The notes beneath the pieces are model-generated. The model was not told where the DNA came from and did not search any database. It saw only the letters and a list, made by a program, of their open reading frames with translations. This document shows, piece after piece, positions 27,122 through 35,973 of a DNA stretch of 64,000 nt. This stretch comes from Streptomyces microflavus (GTDB lineage: Bacteria > Actinomycetota > Actinomycetes > Streptomycetales > Streptomycetaceae). How positions within the stretch are numbered: the stretch's first letter is position 1; every line of letters begins with the position of its first letter. The stretch covers positions 138,710-202,709 of the forward strand of contig NZ_BMUG01000001.1 in NCBI RefSeq assembly GCF_014650075.1. Direction: 5' to 3'. The translations under genes were made by a program, and so were the position numbers.

Positions 27122-28143
27122 GACTGCTCCCTGTCTGTGGTCTGCCGGGGGGAACGGGCGGCCGGACGGGTTCCGGCCCGGGAGGAGGGTGGCGCCGGGT
27201 GGGCGGGCCCCGCGGCCGCGGGGCTGTCCGAGCCGTGCTCGGTGACCGGCGGTGGCGGTCCGGGCTCGCGGGCCGGCCGGGACTCCCGAGCTGTCGACCG
27301 CTGAGCGAGCAGGACCGCGGCCACCACAGCGATCGCGCCCGCGCCCTGCGCGAGCGTCAGACCCTGTTGCAGGAAGAGGTATCCGAGGATGGTGGCGGCG
27401 AGCGGGCTGGCGAAGCCGAGAAGCGACACGGTCAGGGCGGGGAGCCGTTCGATACCGCGGAACCACACGGCGTAGGCGAGCAGAGCACCGATGAGGCTGA
27501 GGTAGGCGAATCCCGCGAGGTTCGGCCAGGTCAGACGTGCGGGAAGTCCCTCACCCACCAGGGCCACCGGGGCGATCAGCAGACCGCCCACGGCGAGTTG
27601 CCATCCGGTGAAGGTGAGCAGCCCGACTCCCGGCGGGCGGCCCCAGCGCTTGGTCAGGACGATGCCCGACGCCATGCACAGCGCGCCGCCGAGACCGGCG
27701 GCCACCCCGATCGCGTCAAGTCCCGCCTCCGGTCCGAGGACCAGCATGCCCACGCCGGCCGTTCCGAGCGCACATGCGCCGACCTGCCAGCCGCGGATCG
27801 CCGTGCGCAACAGCAGCGCGGACAGCAGAAGCACGAAGACCGGCTGGATGGAGCCGACCAGAGCGGCGACACCTCCGGGCAGGTGGTACGCGGCGACGAA
27901 GAGCAGGTAGAAGAAGACGCCGATGTTCAGGGCTCCCAGTGCCAGGATCCGCCACCACCAGTGGCCCTGCGGGAGCTTCCTCCCCGCCAGGGTGAGGATC
28001 AGCCCGCCCGGCAGGGCGCGTACCGCGGCGGCGAGCAGCGGGCGGTCCGGCGGAAGGAACTCGGTGGTCACCAGATAGGTGCTGCCCCATACGACCGGGG
28101 CCAGGACGGTGAGTGCGGAGTCGAATCCTAGGCGCTGCTTCAT
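27118..28143 (-). CDS. EamA/DMT-family exporter (MinT-like position)
   Basis: A 341-residue ten-helix drug/metabolite transporter. The N-terminal EamA repeat includes VVWGSTYLVTTEFLPPDRPLLAAAVRALPGGL and the second repeat includes GFAYLSLIGALLAYAVWFRGIERL. A 45-residue Pro/Ala/Ser-rich cytoplasmic tail ends the protein. It overlaps both neighbours by 4 bp, so it is co-translated with the uracil phosphoribosyltransferase and phosphatase. Export of a toxic C-nucleoside is the expected role, by analogy with MinT of the minimycin cluster; whether MinT belongs to the same transporter family I cannot say. Confidence 0.87.
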   Translation of the reverse strand: MKQRLGFDSALTVLAPVVWGSTYLVTTEFLPPDRPLLAAAVRALPGGLILTLAGRKLPQGHWWWRILALGALNIGVFFYLLFVAAYHLPGGVAALVGSIQPVFVLLLSALLLRTAIRGWQVGACALGTAGVGMLVLGPEAGLDAIGVAAGLGGALCMASGIVLTKRWGRPPGVGLLTFTGWQLAVGGLLIAPVALVGEGLPARLTWPNLAGFAYLSLIGALLAYAVWFRGIERLPALTVSLLGFASPLAATILGYLFLQQGLTLAQGAGAIAVVAAVLLAQRSTARESRPAREPGPPPPVTEHGSDSPAAAGPAHPAPPSSRAGTRPAARSPRQTTDREQS

Positions 28144-28799
28144 GAGGTGCCCGCTGCGACCGTGCCGAAGAACCTGTCTCCGAAGTCGCCGATCCCGGGG
28201 ACCATGAACGCGTTCTCGTTCATTCCGTCCTCGATCGAGGAGGTCACGATCTTCACGTCCGGAGCGGCCAGGCCGACGCGCTCCAGTCCTGCGGGAGAGG
28301 CCAGGAAGTTGATCAGAACGACGTTCCCGTCCGGGACTCCGGCCTCGCGCAGTACGTCCAGGGCGGCGAGTGCCGACCCCCCGGTGGCCAGCATGGGCTC
28401 CATCAGCAGGACATGGCCCGCGCCGATGTCACTGGGGAGGTGTTTGTAGAACAGCTCGGGCTGCTTCGTCCGTTTGTCCCGCTGGATCAGGATCTTTCCG
28501 ATGCTGATGCCGGGAACCATGTCGCGCAGCTCGGCTTCCATGCTTTCTCCGGCACGGACCACCGAGACCCCGCTGACGCGAGGAGTGAACCCGAGGCCGT
28601 GGTAGGTCTCGCCCACCGGTGTGGTGACCTCGCACTTCTCGAAGGGGAGCAGGTCGAGCCCCGTCTCGAGCAGCAGCCGGATAATTCTCCGGGAGTAGAC
28701 CTCGAAGTCCCTCGCTGACGCGTTCTTGTCGCGCACGACGGTGTGCAGCGCGCGTAACTGGTTGGTCTGCGGCAGCAGTAACACATTTCGGGCAGACAT
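28140..28799 (-). CDS. upp: Uracil phosphoribosyltransferase (MinD-like)
   Basis: A 219-residue type I phosphoribosyltransferase converting uracil and PRPP to UMP. The PRPP loop is MEPMLATGGSA, VVRAGESMEAELRDMVPG is the uracil-family hood region, and the C-terminal SSIEDGMNENAFMVPGIGDFGDRFFG is the uracil-binding flap. ATG 28799 is chosen over an upstream ATG at 28853. It is the first gene of a seven-gene minus-strand run. In the minimycin cluster a UPRT (MinD) protects the producer by raising the UMP pool against minimycin monophosphate, as I recall. The housekeeping upp would normally lie elsewhere. Confidence 0.92.
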   Translation of the reverse strand: MSARNVLLLPQTNQLRALHTVVRDKNASARDFEVYSRRIIRLLLETGLDLLPFEKCEVTTPVGETYHGLGFTPRVSGVSVVRAGESMEAELRDMVPGISIGKILIQRDKRTKQPELFYKHLPSDIGAGHVLLMEPMLATGGSALAALDVLREAGVPDGNVVLINFLASPAGLERVGLAAPDVKIVTSSIEDGMNENAFMVPGIGDFGDRFFGTVAAGTS

Positions 28800-29375
28800 C
28801 ACGACGACCCCCAATTGCAGATGGAACGGCGAGCTGGTACGCCGCAATACCACACCTGGGGCGCGATGCCATCTCCCCCCAGGTCACATCGGACGGTCCG
28901 GAGTCGAATCTTCCGACGCCGAACGGTCCGGAACACTAGGTGGCTGATATGTGCCTGTCAATCATTCGCATGCTGAGATGCCCGGCGAATCCGGGAATGG
29001 AGTTTTAAAAGGTTCTTGCATCAACATGCCTGTAGGCAGGAGGGTTTGGGATTCTTCCCGTAGGGCAACCTGGCCATGGTGGCGTTGCCTGCCGGCCGCA
29101 TTCTCCGCAGATGGCCAGTAAGTGAACGTTCGTGTGCCGTATATCGCGGAGTTCGACTCGCAGAGTTCGGTATTTCGGCGATTCCCATGTTCTCCGGACC
29201 GCGTGGAGAATGAACGCCGCCCGTTCGGCGGGCCGGACGGGCGGAAGCCGGTCGTTCTCGACCGCGGACCCTGCCCGCCGGCATGAGGCCGTTCGCGCTC
29301 CGCCACCGTGTGCCGGCAGCCACTTCACGGCCTGGGCGACCGCTGCCGCACAGGCCACCGCGAACGACAGGAGGG
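28800..29375. other. Non-coding region upstream of the C-nucleoside operon
   Basis: No convincing gene is seen in these 576 bases. Base composition is clearly less GC-rich than the neighbours around 28920-29200. It should hold the promoter of the operon beginning at 28799. A hairpin (CCGCCCGT at 29217-29224 with 29237-29244) may end transcription of the opposing-side gene at 29376-29690. Short open frames here lack codon bias and ribosome sites. Confidence 0.6.
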
Positions 29376-29690
29376 CTACTGGACGCGGCGCGTGACGGCC
29401 CAGGACGCGGCGGCCACGCCACCCGCGACGGCGAAGATGGCGGGCCAGGCGCCGACCTTCTTGGCGAGCGGGTGCGACCCGGCGAAGGCGGCGACGTACG
29501 CGACGGTCAGCGCGGTGGCCGCACGCGGGCCGGCCTGGCGGTTCCACTCGTACGCGGCGAGGGACCCGGCGGCGGCGAGCGCGACCCCGCCGAGCGGACG
29601 CTTCTTGGTCCACCGGGCGACGCCGTAACCCCCGACGAGCCCACTCGCCGCCACTGCCGCTGCCGGAACCTTCGCCATCGCCGCCACCAT
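29376..29690 (-). CDS. Small two-helix membrane protein, unknown function
   Basis: About 104 residues from ATG 29690, or 100 from ATG 29678. Two to three hydrophobic segments (AAAVAASGLVGGYGVA, GGVALAAAGSLAAYEW, IFAVAGGVAAASWAV) are separated by short basic loops (RWTKKRPLGG, HPLAKKVG). I do not recognise the family with confidence. Codon use is normal for the genome, unlike the AT-richer stretch beside it. Confidence 0.65.
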   Translation of the reverse strand: MVAAMAKVPAAAVAASGLVGGYGVARWTKKRPLGGVALAAAGSLAAYEWNRQAGPRAATALTVAYVAAFAGSHPLAKKVGAWPAIFAVAGGVAAASWAVTRRVQ

Positions 29691-29763
29691 CGCCTTCGTG
29701 TCCGTGTCCGTGTCACTGTTCCTGCCGAGGCTAGCCGCCGGACCGGCAGGGGCTCGAAGGGGA

Positions 29764-30023
29764 GGGGCTACTGGGACGCGTGGGACGAGGTGCGCTGCCC
29801 GGCGCTGGTGGTACGGGCCGGCAAGGGGATGCTGAAGCAGCCGGAGGCGGACCGCATGGCCGGGCGTCACGGGGCGACCAGGATCGCCGTGATCCCGGAC
29901 GCCGGACACGATGTGCACCTGGACGATCCGGCGGCGGTGTACGGGGAGATGGTGGCGTTCCTGGCGGAGGCGACGGCGGCGGAGTCCGAGGCGGCCGCGA
30001 AGGAGGCCGGGGCCGGGGCCTGA
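29764..30023 (+). pseudogene. Remnant of an alpha/beta-hydrolase (C-terminal end only)
   Basis: An in-frame stretch of about 85 codons reads YWDAWDEVRCPALVVRAG, then IAVIPDAGHDVHLDDPAAVYGEMVAFLAEA in outline. This is the last third of an alpha/beta-hydrolase with the catalytic histidine in GHDVHLDD. The nucleophile elbow (GxSxG) and the first ~200 residues are absent, and upstream sequence in this frame is unrelated. So the gene is truncated at about 29764, next to the boundary of the C-nucleoside region. Confidence 0.75.
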
Positions 30024-30075
30024 GGGCCGGACCGCGCGAGGGTATGGTCTGGACCCATCACACGAGGGGGGCCTC

Positions 30076-30648
30076 ATGGCTGCACGTACGACTGTCCGAA
30101 GCCGCATCCGCAGATCGGCTGCCGCAACGGGTCTCCGCACCACGGCAGTTGCCGTACTGGCGGCCGCCGCGCTGGTCTCCTGCTCCCAGGGCCGGACCGA
30201 TGGCGGCCTCGGCGCCGACCCTTCCGCGCAGTCCGCCACGGCGTCCCCGTCGGCCGACCCGGAGGCGAACGCCGACCAGGCCGAACGGGCGGCCGCGGAG
30301 GGGACGGAGGAGCCCACCGCCCCCGCCGAACCGGAGCCCGCAGCCGTACGCGACGCCTTCGCGACCCTCCAGGCGACCCTCGGCGAGACCTGCACGCCGG
30401 GGGCGGGGGACTGCGCCTACTTCCTCGGCCGGGTCACCCAGGAGCTCACGGAGCTGGACGAGTCGATGCGGGCGGACGGCAAGGGCCCCGGCCACTTCAA
30501 GAAGCCGCTCGCCGACATGAAGGTCCTGTTCGACACGTTGGGCGAGGACCGGTCGACGTCCAACCTGGAGAAGCACTTCTCCGAGATCGTCGGCACCCGC
30601 GACGGCATCAACACCTGGATGCAGGACCACCCGGACGACTACAGCTGA
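30076..30648 (+). CDS. Secreted lipoprotein, unknown function
   Basis: A 190-residue protein. An Arg-rich N-terminus is followed by a hydrophobic core and lipobox AALVSC (Cys at about 36). Next come an Ala/Glu/Pro-rich spacer and a helical domain containing one cysteine pair (ETCTPGAGDCAYFLGRV). GAGGGGGG precedes ATG 30076. No enzymatic motif. The helical mature domain resembles other small Streptomyces lipoproteins of unknown role. Confidence 0.8.
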   Translation: MAARTTVRSRIRRSAAATGLRTTAVAVLAAAALVSCSQGRTDGGLGADPSAQSATASPSADPEANADQAERAAAEGTEEPTAPAEPEPAAVRDAFATLQATLGETCTPGAGDCAYFLGRVTQELTELDESMRADGKGPGHFKKPLADMKVLFDTLGEDRSTSNLEKHFSEIVGTRDGINTWMQDHPDDYS

Positions 30649-31046
30649 GGGCGACCGCCCGCCCGAGTCTCCACCGCCGAAGATGACGGCGGTGGCCCGG
30701 CCGGCATGCCCGGCCGGCATGCCTGGCCGGCACCAGGCGCAGGGCCCATCAGTCCGATCAGGACCACCAGGACGATACGGCGGTCGACGCGCCCGGTGGC
30801 CACGGTGACCAGGGGTGCCGAGACGGCGGCGACCAGACCGGGCACCGTCACCATCAGTCCCGCGGTGCCCCCGGAGACGTCGAGGGCGGTACCGATGGGG
30901 GTGAGCAGGCCCACGGGGAGCAGCTCGGAGGTCATCAGGGAGAAGATGCCCAGGGTCACCGCCAGGACGGCGAGCCACCCCTTGACGGCTGAACGGCCGG
31001 GGGCAGCCGGGAAGTTCATGCGGCGAGGCGCCTGGGACGTGGTCAT
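30639..31046 (-). pseudogene. Truncated MFS transporter (N-terminal helices only)
   Basis: From ATG 31046 the frame encodes MTTSQAPRR, then helix 1 (WLAVLAVTLGIFSLMTSELLPVGLL), helix 2-3 (GGTAGLMVTVPGLVAAVSAPLVTVATGRVDRR) and helix 4 start (IVLVVLIGLMG), typical of the DHA1-type MFS exporters. After about 100 residues it turns into unrelated Pro/Gly-rich sequence and stops at 30639. The missing nine helices imply a broken gene. The break coincides with CCGGCATGCC-type direct repeats at 30696-30735. Confidence 0.75.
30696..30735. repeat. Three short direct repeats at a gene-truncation point
   Basis: Copies of about 13 bp (CCCGGCCGGCATG, CCCGGCCGGCATG, then CTGGCCGGCAC) are arranged head to tail. 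They mark the point where the truncated MFS reading frame loses homology and may reflect slippage or a deletion scar. Confidence 0.5.
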
Positions 31047-31246
31047 GCAAGGACCGTAGGCGCGGAAGCGACCCGGAGCAGGGTGCATCTGGACGCCGAG
31101 AACATGGGTCAATTCGCCGACCCCCATGGGCCGGGGCTCTGTCTGACCTGACGTCAGTGCCCGTGCACGGGCATCGACTTAATCCAAGCCGAAAGAAAAG
31201 TCGTGTCGGGATTCTTGACCGCGACCGATGCGGCGGGCAAGGTTCC

Positions 31247-31262
31247 GGGAGAGCGCTCTCCC
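31247..31262. promoter_or_regulatory. LacI-type operator upstream of secreted CBM32 protein
   Basis: GGGAGAGCGCTCTCCC is a perfect 16-bp palindrome with the GAGCGCTC core typical of Streptomyces LacI-family sugar regulators such as CebR (TGGGAGCGCTCCCA). It lies 30 bp before the start codon, where a bound repressor would block transcription. The regulator itself is not in the window. Confidence 0.78.
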
Positions 31263-31291
31263 ACCCCGGTTTCATCTCGAGGAGCCCCCGC

Positions 31292-33505
31292 ATGCCCGCA
31301 GTCGGCATATCCCCAACGGCCCCGATGCACCACGGCCCCGGCCGCCGTACCCCAAGACCCGTGACCCGCGGCGTAGTCGCGGCGATGGTCACCGCACTGG
31401 CCGCCACCCTTCTCGCCTTCGTCCCCGCCACGAAGGCCGAGGCCGCACCCGTACTGCTCTCCCAGGGTAAGCCGGTCACCGCGTCCAGCGAGGAGAACTA
31501 CGGCACCCCGGCCACCGCAGCCGTCGACGGCAACGCCAACACCCGTTGGTCCAGCGCTGCTTCGGACCCGCAGTGGATCCGCGTCGACCTCGGCGCGACC
31601 ACGCAGCTCAGCCAGGTCGTCCTGGACTGGGAGACGGCCTACGGCAAGGGCTACCGCGTCGAGCTCTCCACCAACGGCTCCGACTGGTCGACCGCGTACC
31701 AGACCGCCAACGGCGACGGCGGCACGGACACCCTGAACGTCAGCGGTGAAGCCCGCTACGTCCGCGTCTACGGCACCGCCCGCGGCACCGGATACGGCTT
31801 CTCGCTCTGGGAGTTCAAGGTCTACGGCGAGTCCGGCGGTACCGGCGGCCCGCAGCTGCCCGGCGGCGGCGACCTCGGCCCGAACGTGCACATCTTCGAC
31901 CCCTCAACCCCCAACATCCAGGCCAAGCTGGACGAGGTGTTCGACCAGCAGGAGGCGTCGCACTTCGGCAACGGGCGGCACCAGTTCCTCTTCAAGCCCG
32001 GCACTTACAACAACCTCAACGCCGAGATCGGCTTCTACACCTCGATCTCCGGCCTCGGCCTCAAGCCCGACGACACCACCATCAACGGTGATGTGACCGT
32101 CGACGCCGGCTGGTTCAACGGCAACGCGACGCAGAACTTCTGGCGTTCGGCCGAGAACCTGGCGCTGAACCCGGTCAGCGGCACCAACCGCTGGGCCGTC
32201 TCCCAGGCCGCCTCCTTCCGCCGCATGCACGTCAAGGGCGGCCTCAACCTGGCCCCGAACGGCTACGGCTGGGCCAGCGGCGGCTACATCGCCGACTCCA
32301 AGGTCGACGGCGAGATCGGCAACTACTCGCAGCAGCAGTGGTACACCCGCGAGAGCACGATCGGCGGCTGGTCCAACTCCGTCTGGAACCAGACCTTCTC
32401 GGGCGTCGAGGGCGCACCCGCCACCTCGTTCCCCGAGCCCCGCTACACCACGCTCCAGACCACCCCGATCTCCCGCGAGAAGCCGTTCCTCTACCTGGAC
32501 GGCAACACGTACAAGGTCTTCGTCCCCGCCAAGCGCACCAACGCCCGGGGCGTCTCCTGGAACGGCACCCCGCAGGGCACCTCGATCGACCTGAACCAGT
32601 TCTACGTCGTCAAGGCCGGCGCGACCGCCGCCACCATCAACCAGGCCCTGGCCCAGGGCCTCAACCTGCTCTTCACGCCCGGCATTTACCACGTCGACCA
32701 GACCATCAACATCAACCGTGCGGACACGGTCGTGCTCGGCCTCGGCCTCGCCACGATCATCCCGGACAACGGCGTGACGGCGATGAAGGTCGCCGACGTC
32801 TCCGGCGTCAAGCTCGCCGGTTTCCTGATCGACGCCGGTACGGTCAACTCCCCGACCCTGCTGGAGGTCGGCCCGCAGAACTCCTCCGCGGACCACGCCG
32901 CCAACCCCACCACCGTCCAGGACGTCTACATCCGGATCGGCGGCGCGGGCGCCGGCAAGGCCACCACCTCCATCGCCGTCCACAGCGACGACGTGATCAT
33001 CGACCACACCTGGGTGTGGCGTGCCGACCACGGTGAAGGCGTCGGCTGGGAGACCAACCGCGCCGACTACGGGGTCCGGGTCTACGGCGACGACGTCCTC
33101 GCCACCGGCCTCTTCGTGGAGCACTTCAACAAGTACGACGTGGAGTGGTACGGCGAGCGCGGCCGCACGATCTTCTACCAGAACGAGAAGGCGTACGACG
33201 CCCCCAACCAGGCCGCCATCCAGAACGGCGACACCCGGGGCTACGCGGCCTACCGGGTCGACGACTCGGTCGACGTCCACGAGGGCTGGGGCATGGGCAG
33301 CTACTGCAACTACAACGTCGACCCGACGATCATCCAGGAACACGGCTTCAAGGCCCCGGTGAAACCGGGCGTGAAGTTCCACAGCCTGCTCGTGGTGTCG
33401 CTCGGCGGAATGGGCCACTACAACCACGTCATCAACAGCACCGGAGCCTCCACGGTCCCGGCCGGCACCTCGACCGTGCCGTCCACTCTGGTCTCCTTCC
33501 CCTGA
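31292..33505 (+). CDS. Secreted F5/8-type (CBM32-like) beta-helix protein, probable polysaccharide-active
   Basis: A 737-residue secreted protein. A long signal peptide (basic RRTPRPVTRG, core to about residue 45, ending ATKAEAA) precedes an F5/8 type C domain (about 50-185: ASSEENYGTPATAAVDGNANTRWSS, DPQWIRVDLG, SLWEFKVYG). A ~530-residue region rich in beta-helix-type turns follows (GLGLKPDDTTING, FRRMHVKGGL, VSGVKLAGFLIDAG, QDVYIRIGG). Homologues are often misannotated adenylyl cyclase. The fold suggests a GH55/GH87-like glucan-active enzyme, but I could not assign the family or catalytic residues. GAGGAG at 31279-31284 supports the start. Confidence 0.82.
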   Translation: MPAVGISPTAPMHHGPGRRTPRPVTRGVVAAMVTALAATLLAFVPATKAEAAPVLLSQGKPVTASSEENYGTPATAAVDGNANTRWSSAASDPQWIRVDLGATTQLSQVVLDWETAYGKGYRVELSTNGSDWSTAYQTANGDGGTDTLNVSGEARYVRVYGTARGTGYGFSLWEFKVYGESGGTGGPQLPGGGDLGPNVHIFDPSTPNIQAKLDEVFDQQEASHFGNGRHQFLFKPGTYNNLNAEIGFYTSISGLGLKPDDTTINGDVTVDAGWFNGNATQNFWRSAENLALNPVSGTNRWAVSQAASFRRMHVKGGLNLAPNGYGWASGGYIADSKVDGEIGNYSQQQWYTRESTIGGWSNSVWNQTFSGVEGAPATSFPEPRYTTLQTTPISREKPFLYLDGNTYKVFVPAKRTNARGVSWNGTPQGTSIDLNQFYVVKAGATAATINQALAQGLNLLFTPGIYHVDQTININRADTVVLGLGLATIIPDNGVTAMKVADVSGVKLAGFLIDAGTVNSPTLLEVGPQNSSADHAANPTTVQDVYIRIGGAGAGKATTSIAVHSDDVIIDHTWVWRADHGEGVGWETNRADYGVRVYGDDVLATGLFVEHFNKYDVEWYGERGRTIFYQNEKAYDAPNQAAIQNGDTRGYAAYRVDDSVDVHEGWGMGSYCNYNVDPTIIQEHGFKAPVKPGVKFHSLLVVSLGGMGHYNHVINSTGASTVPAGTSTVPSTLVSFP

Positions 33506-33558
33506 TCCGTCCCCCGCGGTGGAACGCCCTGCGGTGGCCCGCAGGGCGGGGGACGACT

Positions 33559-33588
33559 CCCCGGGCCGGGCCTGACCCCGGCCCGGGG
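33559..33588 (+). terminator. Terminator between the two CBM32 genes
   Basis: A 12-bp perfect stem (33559-33570 with 33577-33588) and a 6-nt loop, 53 bp past the stop. The second gene therefore probably has its own promoter in 33589-33720, although read-through is possible. Confidence 0.75.
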
Positions 33589-33720
33589 CAGCTCCCCGCC
33601 CACCCTCCTGGCTCTCTCCCACGGACGGCCGCCGTCCTCCCCGACGGCGGCCGTCCGCACCCCTCGCACCCCCCGGCGCCCCCCGCACCCCCGCAATCCG
33701 CCCCCTCCTCAGGAGCCGCC

Positions 33721-35871
33721 ATGCCCTCCCTGCGCAGACCCGCGCTCACCCTGACCCTCGCCGCCCTGCTCGCCTCCTCCCTCACCGTCATCACCGCGCC
33801 CACCGAGGCACGGGCCGCCGACCCCCTGATCTCCCAGGGCAAGACCGCCACCGCCTCCTCGCAGGAGGGCGACGGCCTCTCCGCCGCCCAGGCCGTCGAC
33901 GGCGACCTCACCGGCACCCGCTGGGCCAGCCAGTGGTCCGACCCGCAGTGGATCCGGATCGACCTCGGCAAGAAGTCCGACCTGAGCCGGGCCGTGCTGA
34001 CCTGGGAGGGCGCCTACGGCAAGGCGTACGAGATCCAGGCCAGCGACAACGGCACCGACTGGACCACCCTGAGGAAGGTCACCGACGGCGACGGCGGCAC
34101 CGACGACCTCGCCCTCACCGGCTCCGGCCGCTATGTCCGGATGCTCGGCACCGCCCGCCCCGGCGGCTACGGCTACTCCCTCTGGGAGTTCCAGGTCTAC
34201 GGCACCCAGGGCGACACCCCGCCCCCGGCCGGCGGCGCCGTCAAGGTCACCGGCGGCCAGGGCGCGTGGCAGCTCACCGTCGGCGGCCAGCCGTACACCG
34301 TCAAGGGCCTGACCTGGGGCCCGTCCATGGCGGACGCCCAGCGGTACATGCCGGACCTGAAGTCGATGGGCGTCAACACCGTCCGCACCTGGGGTACGGA
34401 CGCGAGCACCAAGCCGCTCCTCGACGCGGCCGCCGCGAACGGCCTGCGCGTCATGAACGGCTTCTGGCTCCAGCCCGGCGGTGGCCCCGGCAGCGGCGGC
34501 TGCGCCAACTACGTCACCGACACCGCGTACAAGACGACCATGCTCACCGAGATCGCCAAGTGGGTCGAGACCTACAAGAACCACCCGGCGACCCTCATGT
34601 GGAACGTCGGCAACGAGTCCGTCCTCGGCCTCCAGAACTGCTACAGCGGCGCCGAGTTGGAGGCCCAGCGCAACGCGTACACGACCTTCGTCAACGACGC
34701 GGCCAAGAGGATCCACTCCATCGACGCCGACCACCCGGTGACCTCCACCGACGCGTGGACGGGCGCCTGGCCGTACTACAAGCGCAACGCCCCCGACCTC
34801 GACCTGTACTCGATGAACGCGTACGGCGACATCTGCGGCGTCCGCCAGGACTGGGTGGAGGGCGGCTACACCAAGCCCTACATCATCACCGAGACCGGCC
34901 CCGCGGGTGAGTGGGAGGTGCCGGACGACGCCAACGGCGTACCCGACGAGCCCACCGACGTACAGAAGCGCGACGGCTACACCAAGGCCTGGGACTGCAC
35001 CACGGGCCACCAGGGCGTCGCCCTGGGCGCGACCCTCTTCCACTACGGCCTGGAGCACGACTTCGGCGGGGTGTGGTTCAACCTGATCCCCGACGGTCTG
35101 AAGCGGCTGTCGTACTACTCGGTGAAGAAGGTGTTCACGGGCTCCAACGCCGGTGACAACCTGCCGCCGGTCATCAGCAACATGACGGTGACACCGGCCG
35201 GATTGGCCCCGGCGGGCGGGGAGTTCACCGTACGGGCGGACATCCGCGACCCCGAGGGCGACCCACTCACGAACAAGATCTTCCTCAGCGGCAACTACGC
35301 CACCGGTGACAAGGCGCTCGTCCCGGCGCAGTTCAGGTCCACGGGCAACGGAACGTTCGCGGTCACCGCTCCCGAGAAGCTCGGCGTGTGGAAGGTCTAC
35401 ATCCAGTCCGAGGACGGGAAGGGCAACGCGGGCATCGAGACGGAGTCGGTCAAGGTCGTCGCCCCGCCGGTGAACGGCACCAACGTGGCGCTCGGCAAGC
35501 CCACCACGGCCTCCAGCTCGCAGGCCTCGTACGGCGACTGCCCCTGCCCGCCGGAGCGCGCCACGGACGGGCGGACCGACACCCGCTGGGCCAGCGACTG
35601 GAGCGACCCGCAGTGGATAGCGGTCGACCTCGGTGCGCGGACGCCCGTCCGCACCCTGCAGCTGGTGTGGGACCCGGCCTACGCCAAGTCGTACGAGGTC
35701 CAGGTCTCGGACGACGGCAACGCCTGGCGCACCGTCCACACCACGACGACCGGCAACGGTGACATCGACACCATCGCCCTGACCGAGACGGCACGCCACG
35801 TGCGGCTCCAGCTCACCGCCCGCGGCACGGGCTGGGGCTACTCGCTGCACGAGTTCGGCATCTACAGCTGA
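33721..35871 (+). CDS. Secreted clan-A glycoside hydrolase with two F5/8-type C domains
   Basis: 716 residues. A signal peptide (1-36, ending TEARAA) precedes a first F5/8 type C domain (about 38-162; TRWASQWSDPQWIRIDLG). A TIM-barrel hydrolase follows (about 170-480: GLTWGPSM, MGVNTVRTWG, LMWNVGNES with probable acid/base Glu, YIITETGPAG with probable nucleophile Glu). This is the GH2/GH5-type arrangement of clan A. An Ig-like module (LPPVISNMTVTPAG, IRDPEGDPLTNK) and a second F5/8 domain (590-716) complete it. It resembles secreted beta-1,3-glucan-active enzymes. Tandem placement with another F5/8 protein suggests a shared polymer, probably a fungal or plant cell-wall glucan. Start 33721 is the first codon giving a signal peptide. 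Confidence 0.85.
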   Translation: MPSLRRPALTLTLAALLASSLTVITAPTEARAADPLISQGKTATASSQEGDGLSAAQAVDGDLTGTRWASQWSDPQWIRIDLGKKSDLSRAVLTWEGAYGKAYEIQASDNGTDWTTLRKVTDGDGGTDDLALTGSGRYVRMLGTARPGGYGYSLWEFQVYGTQGDTPPPAGGAVKVTGGQGAWQLTVGGQPYTVKGLTWGPSMADAQRYMPDLKSMGVNTVRTWGTDASTKPLLDAAAANGLRVMNGFWLQPGGGPGSGGCANYVTDTAYKTTMLTEIAKWVETYKNHPATLMWNVGNESVLGLQNCYSGAELEAQRNAYTTFVNDAAKRIHSIDADHPVTSTDAWTGAWPYYKRNAPDLDLYSMNAYGDICGVRQDWVEGGYTKPYIITETGPAGEWEVPDDANGVPDEPTDVQKRDGYTKAWDCTTGHQGVALGATLFHYGLEHDFGGVWFNLIPDGLKRLSYYSVKKVFTGSNAGDNLPPVISNMTVTPAGLAPAGGEFTVRADIRDPEGDPLTNKIFLSGNYATGDKALVPAQFRSTGNGTFAVTAPEKLGVWKVYIQSEDGKGNAGIETESVKVVAPPVNGTNVALGKPTTASSSQASYGDCPCPPERATDGRTDTRWASDWSDPQWIAVDLGARTPVRTLQLVWDPAYAKSYEVQVSDDGNAWRTVHTTTTGNGDIDTIALTETARHVRLQLTARGTGWGYSLHEFGIYS

Positions 35872-35899
35872 TCAGCTGATCAGCTGATCAGCGCCAGTC

Positions 35900-35934
35900 G
35901 GTGGGGGCCGTTCCGACCTGGAGCGGCCCCCACC
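35900..35934 (+). terminator. Terminator after the CBM32 hydrolase gene
   Basis: An 11-bp perfect stem (GGTGGGGGCCG at 35900-35910 with 35924-35934) and a 13-nt loop, 29 bp past the stop. Between stop and hairpin lie three copies of TGATCAGC in tandem (35870-35893). Confidence 0.85.
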
Positions 35935-35973
35935 GTACGAACGGCACTCACCGGACGCGGCCCGTCGGCGGCG

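Noticed and set aside
28960..29100. A short plus-strand frame of about 46 codons containing a TTA codon
   Set aside because: No ribosome-binding site, Trp/Arg-rich composition, and codon use unlike genes of this genome.
35870..35893. Three tandem TGATCAGC units, considered as a CRISPR or regulatory repeat
   Set aside because: Units are directly contiguous with no spacers and lie after a stop codon; probably simple slippage. No CRISPR array is visible in the window.
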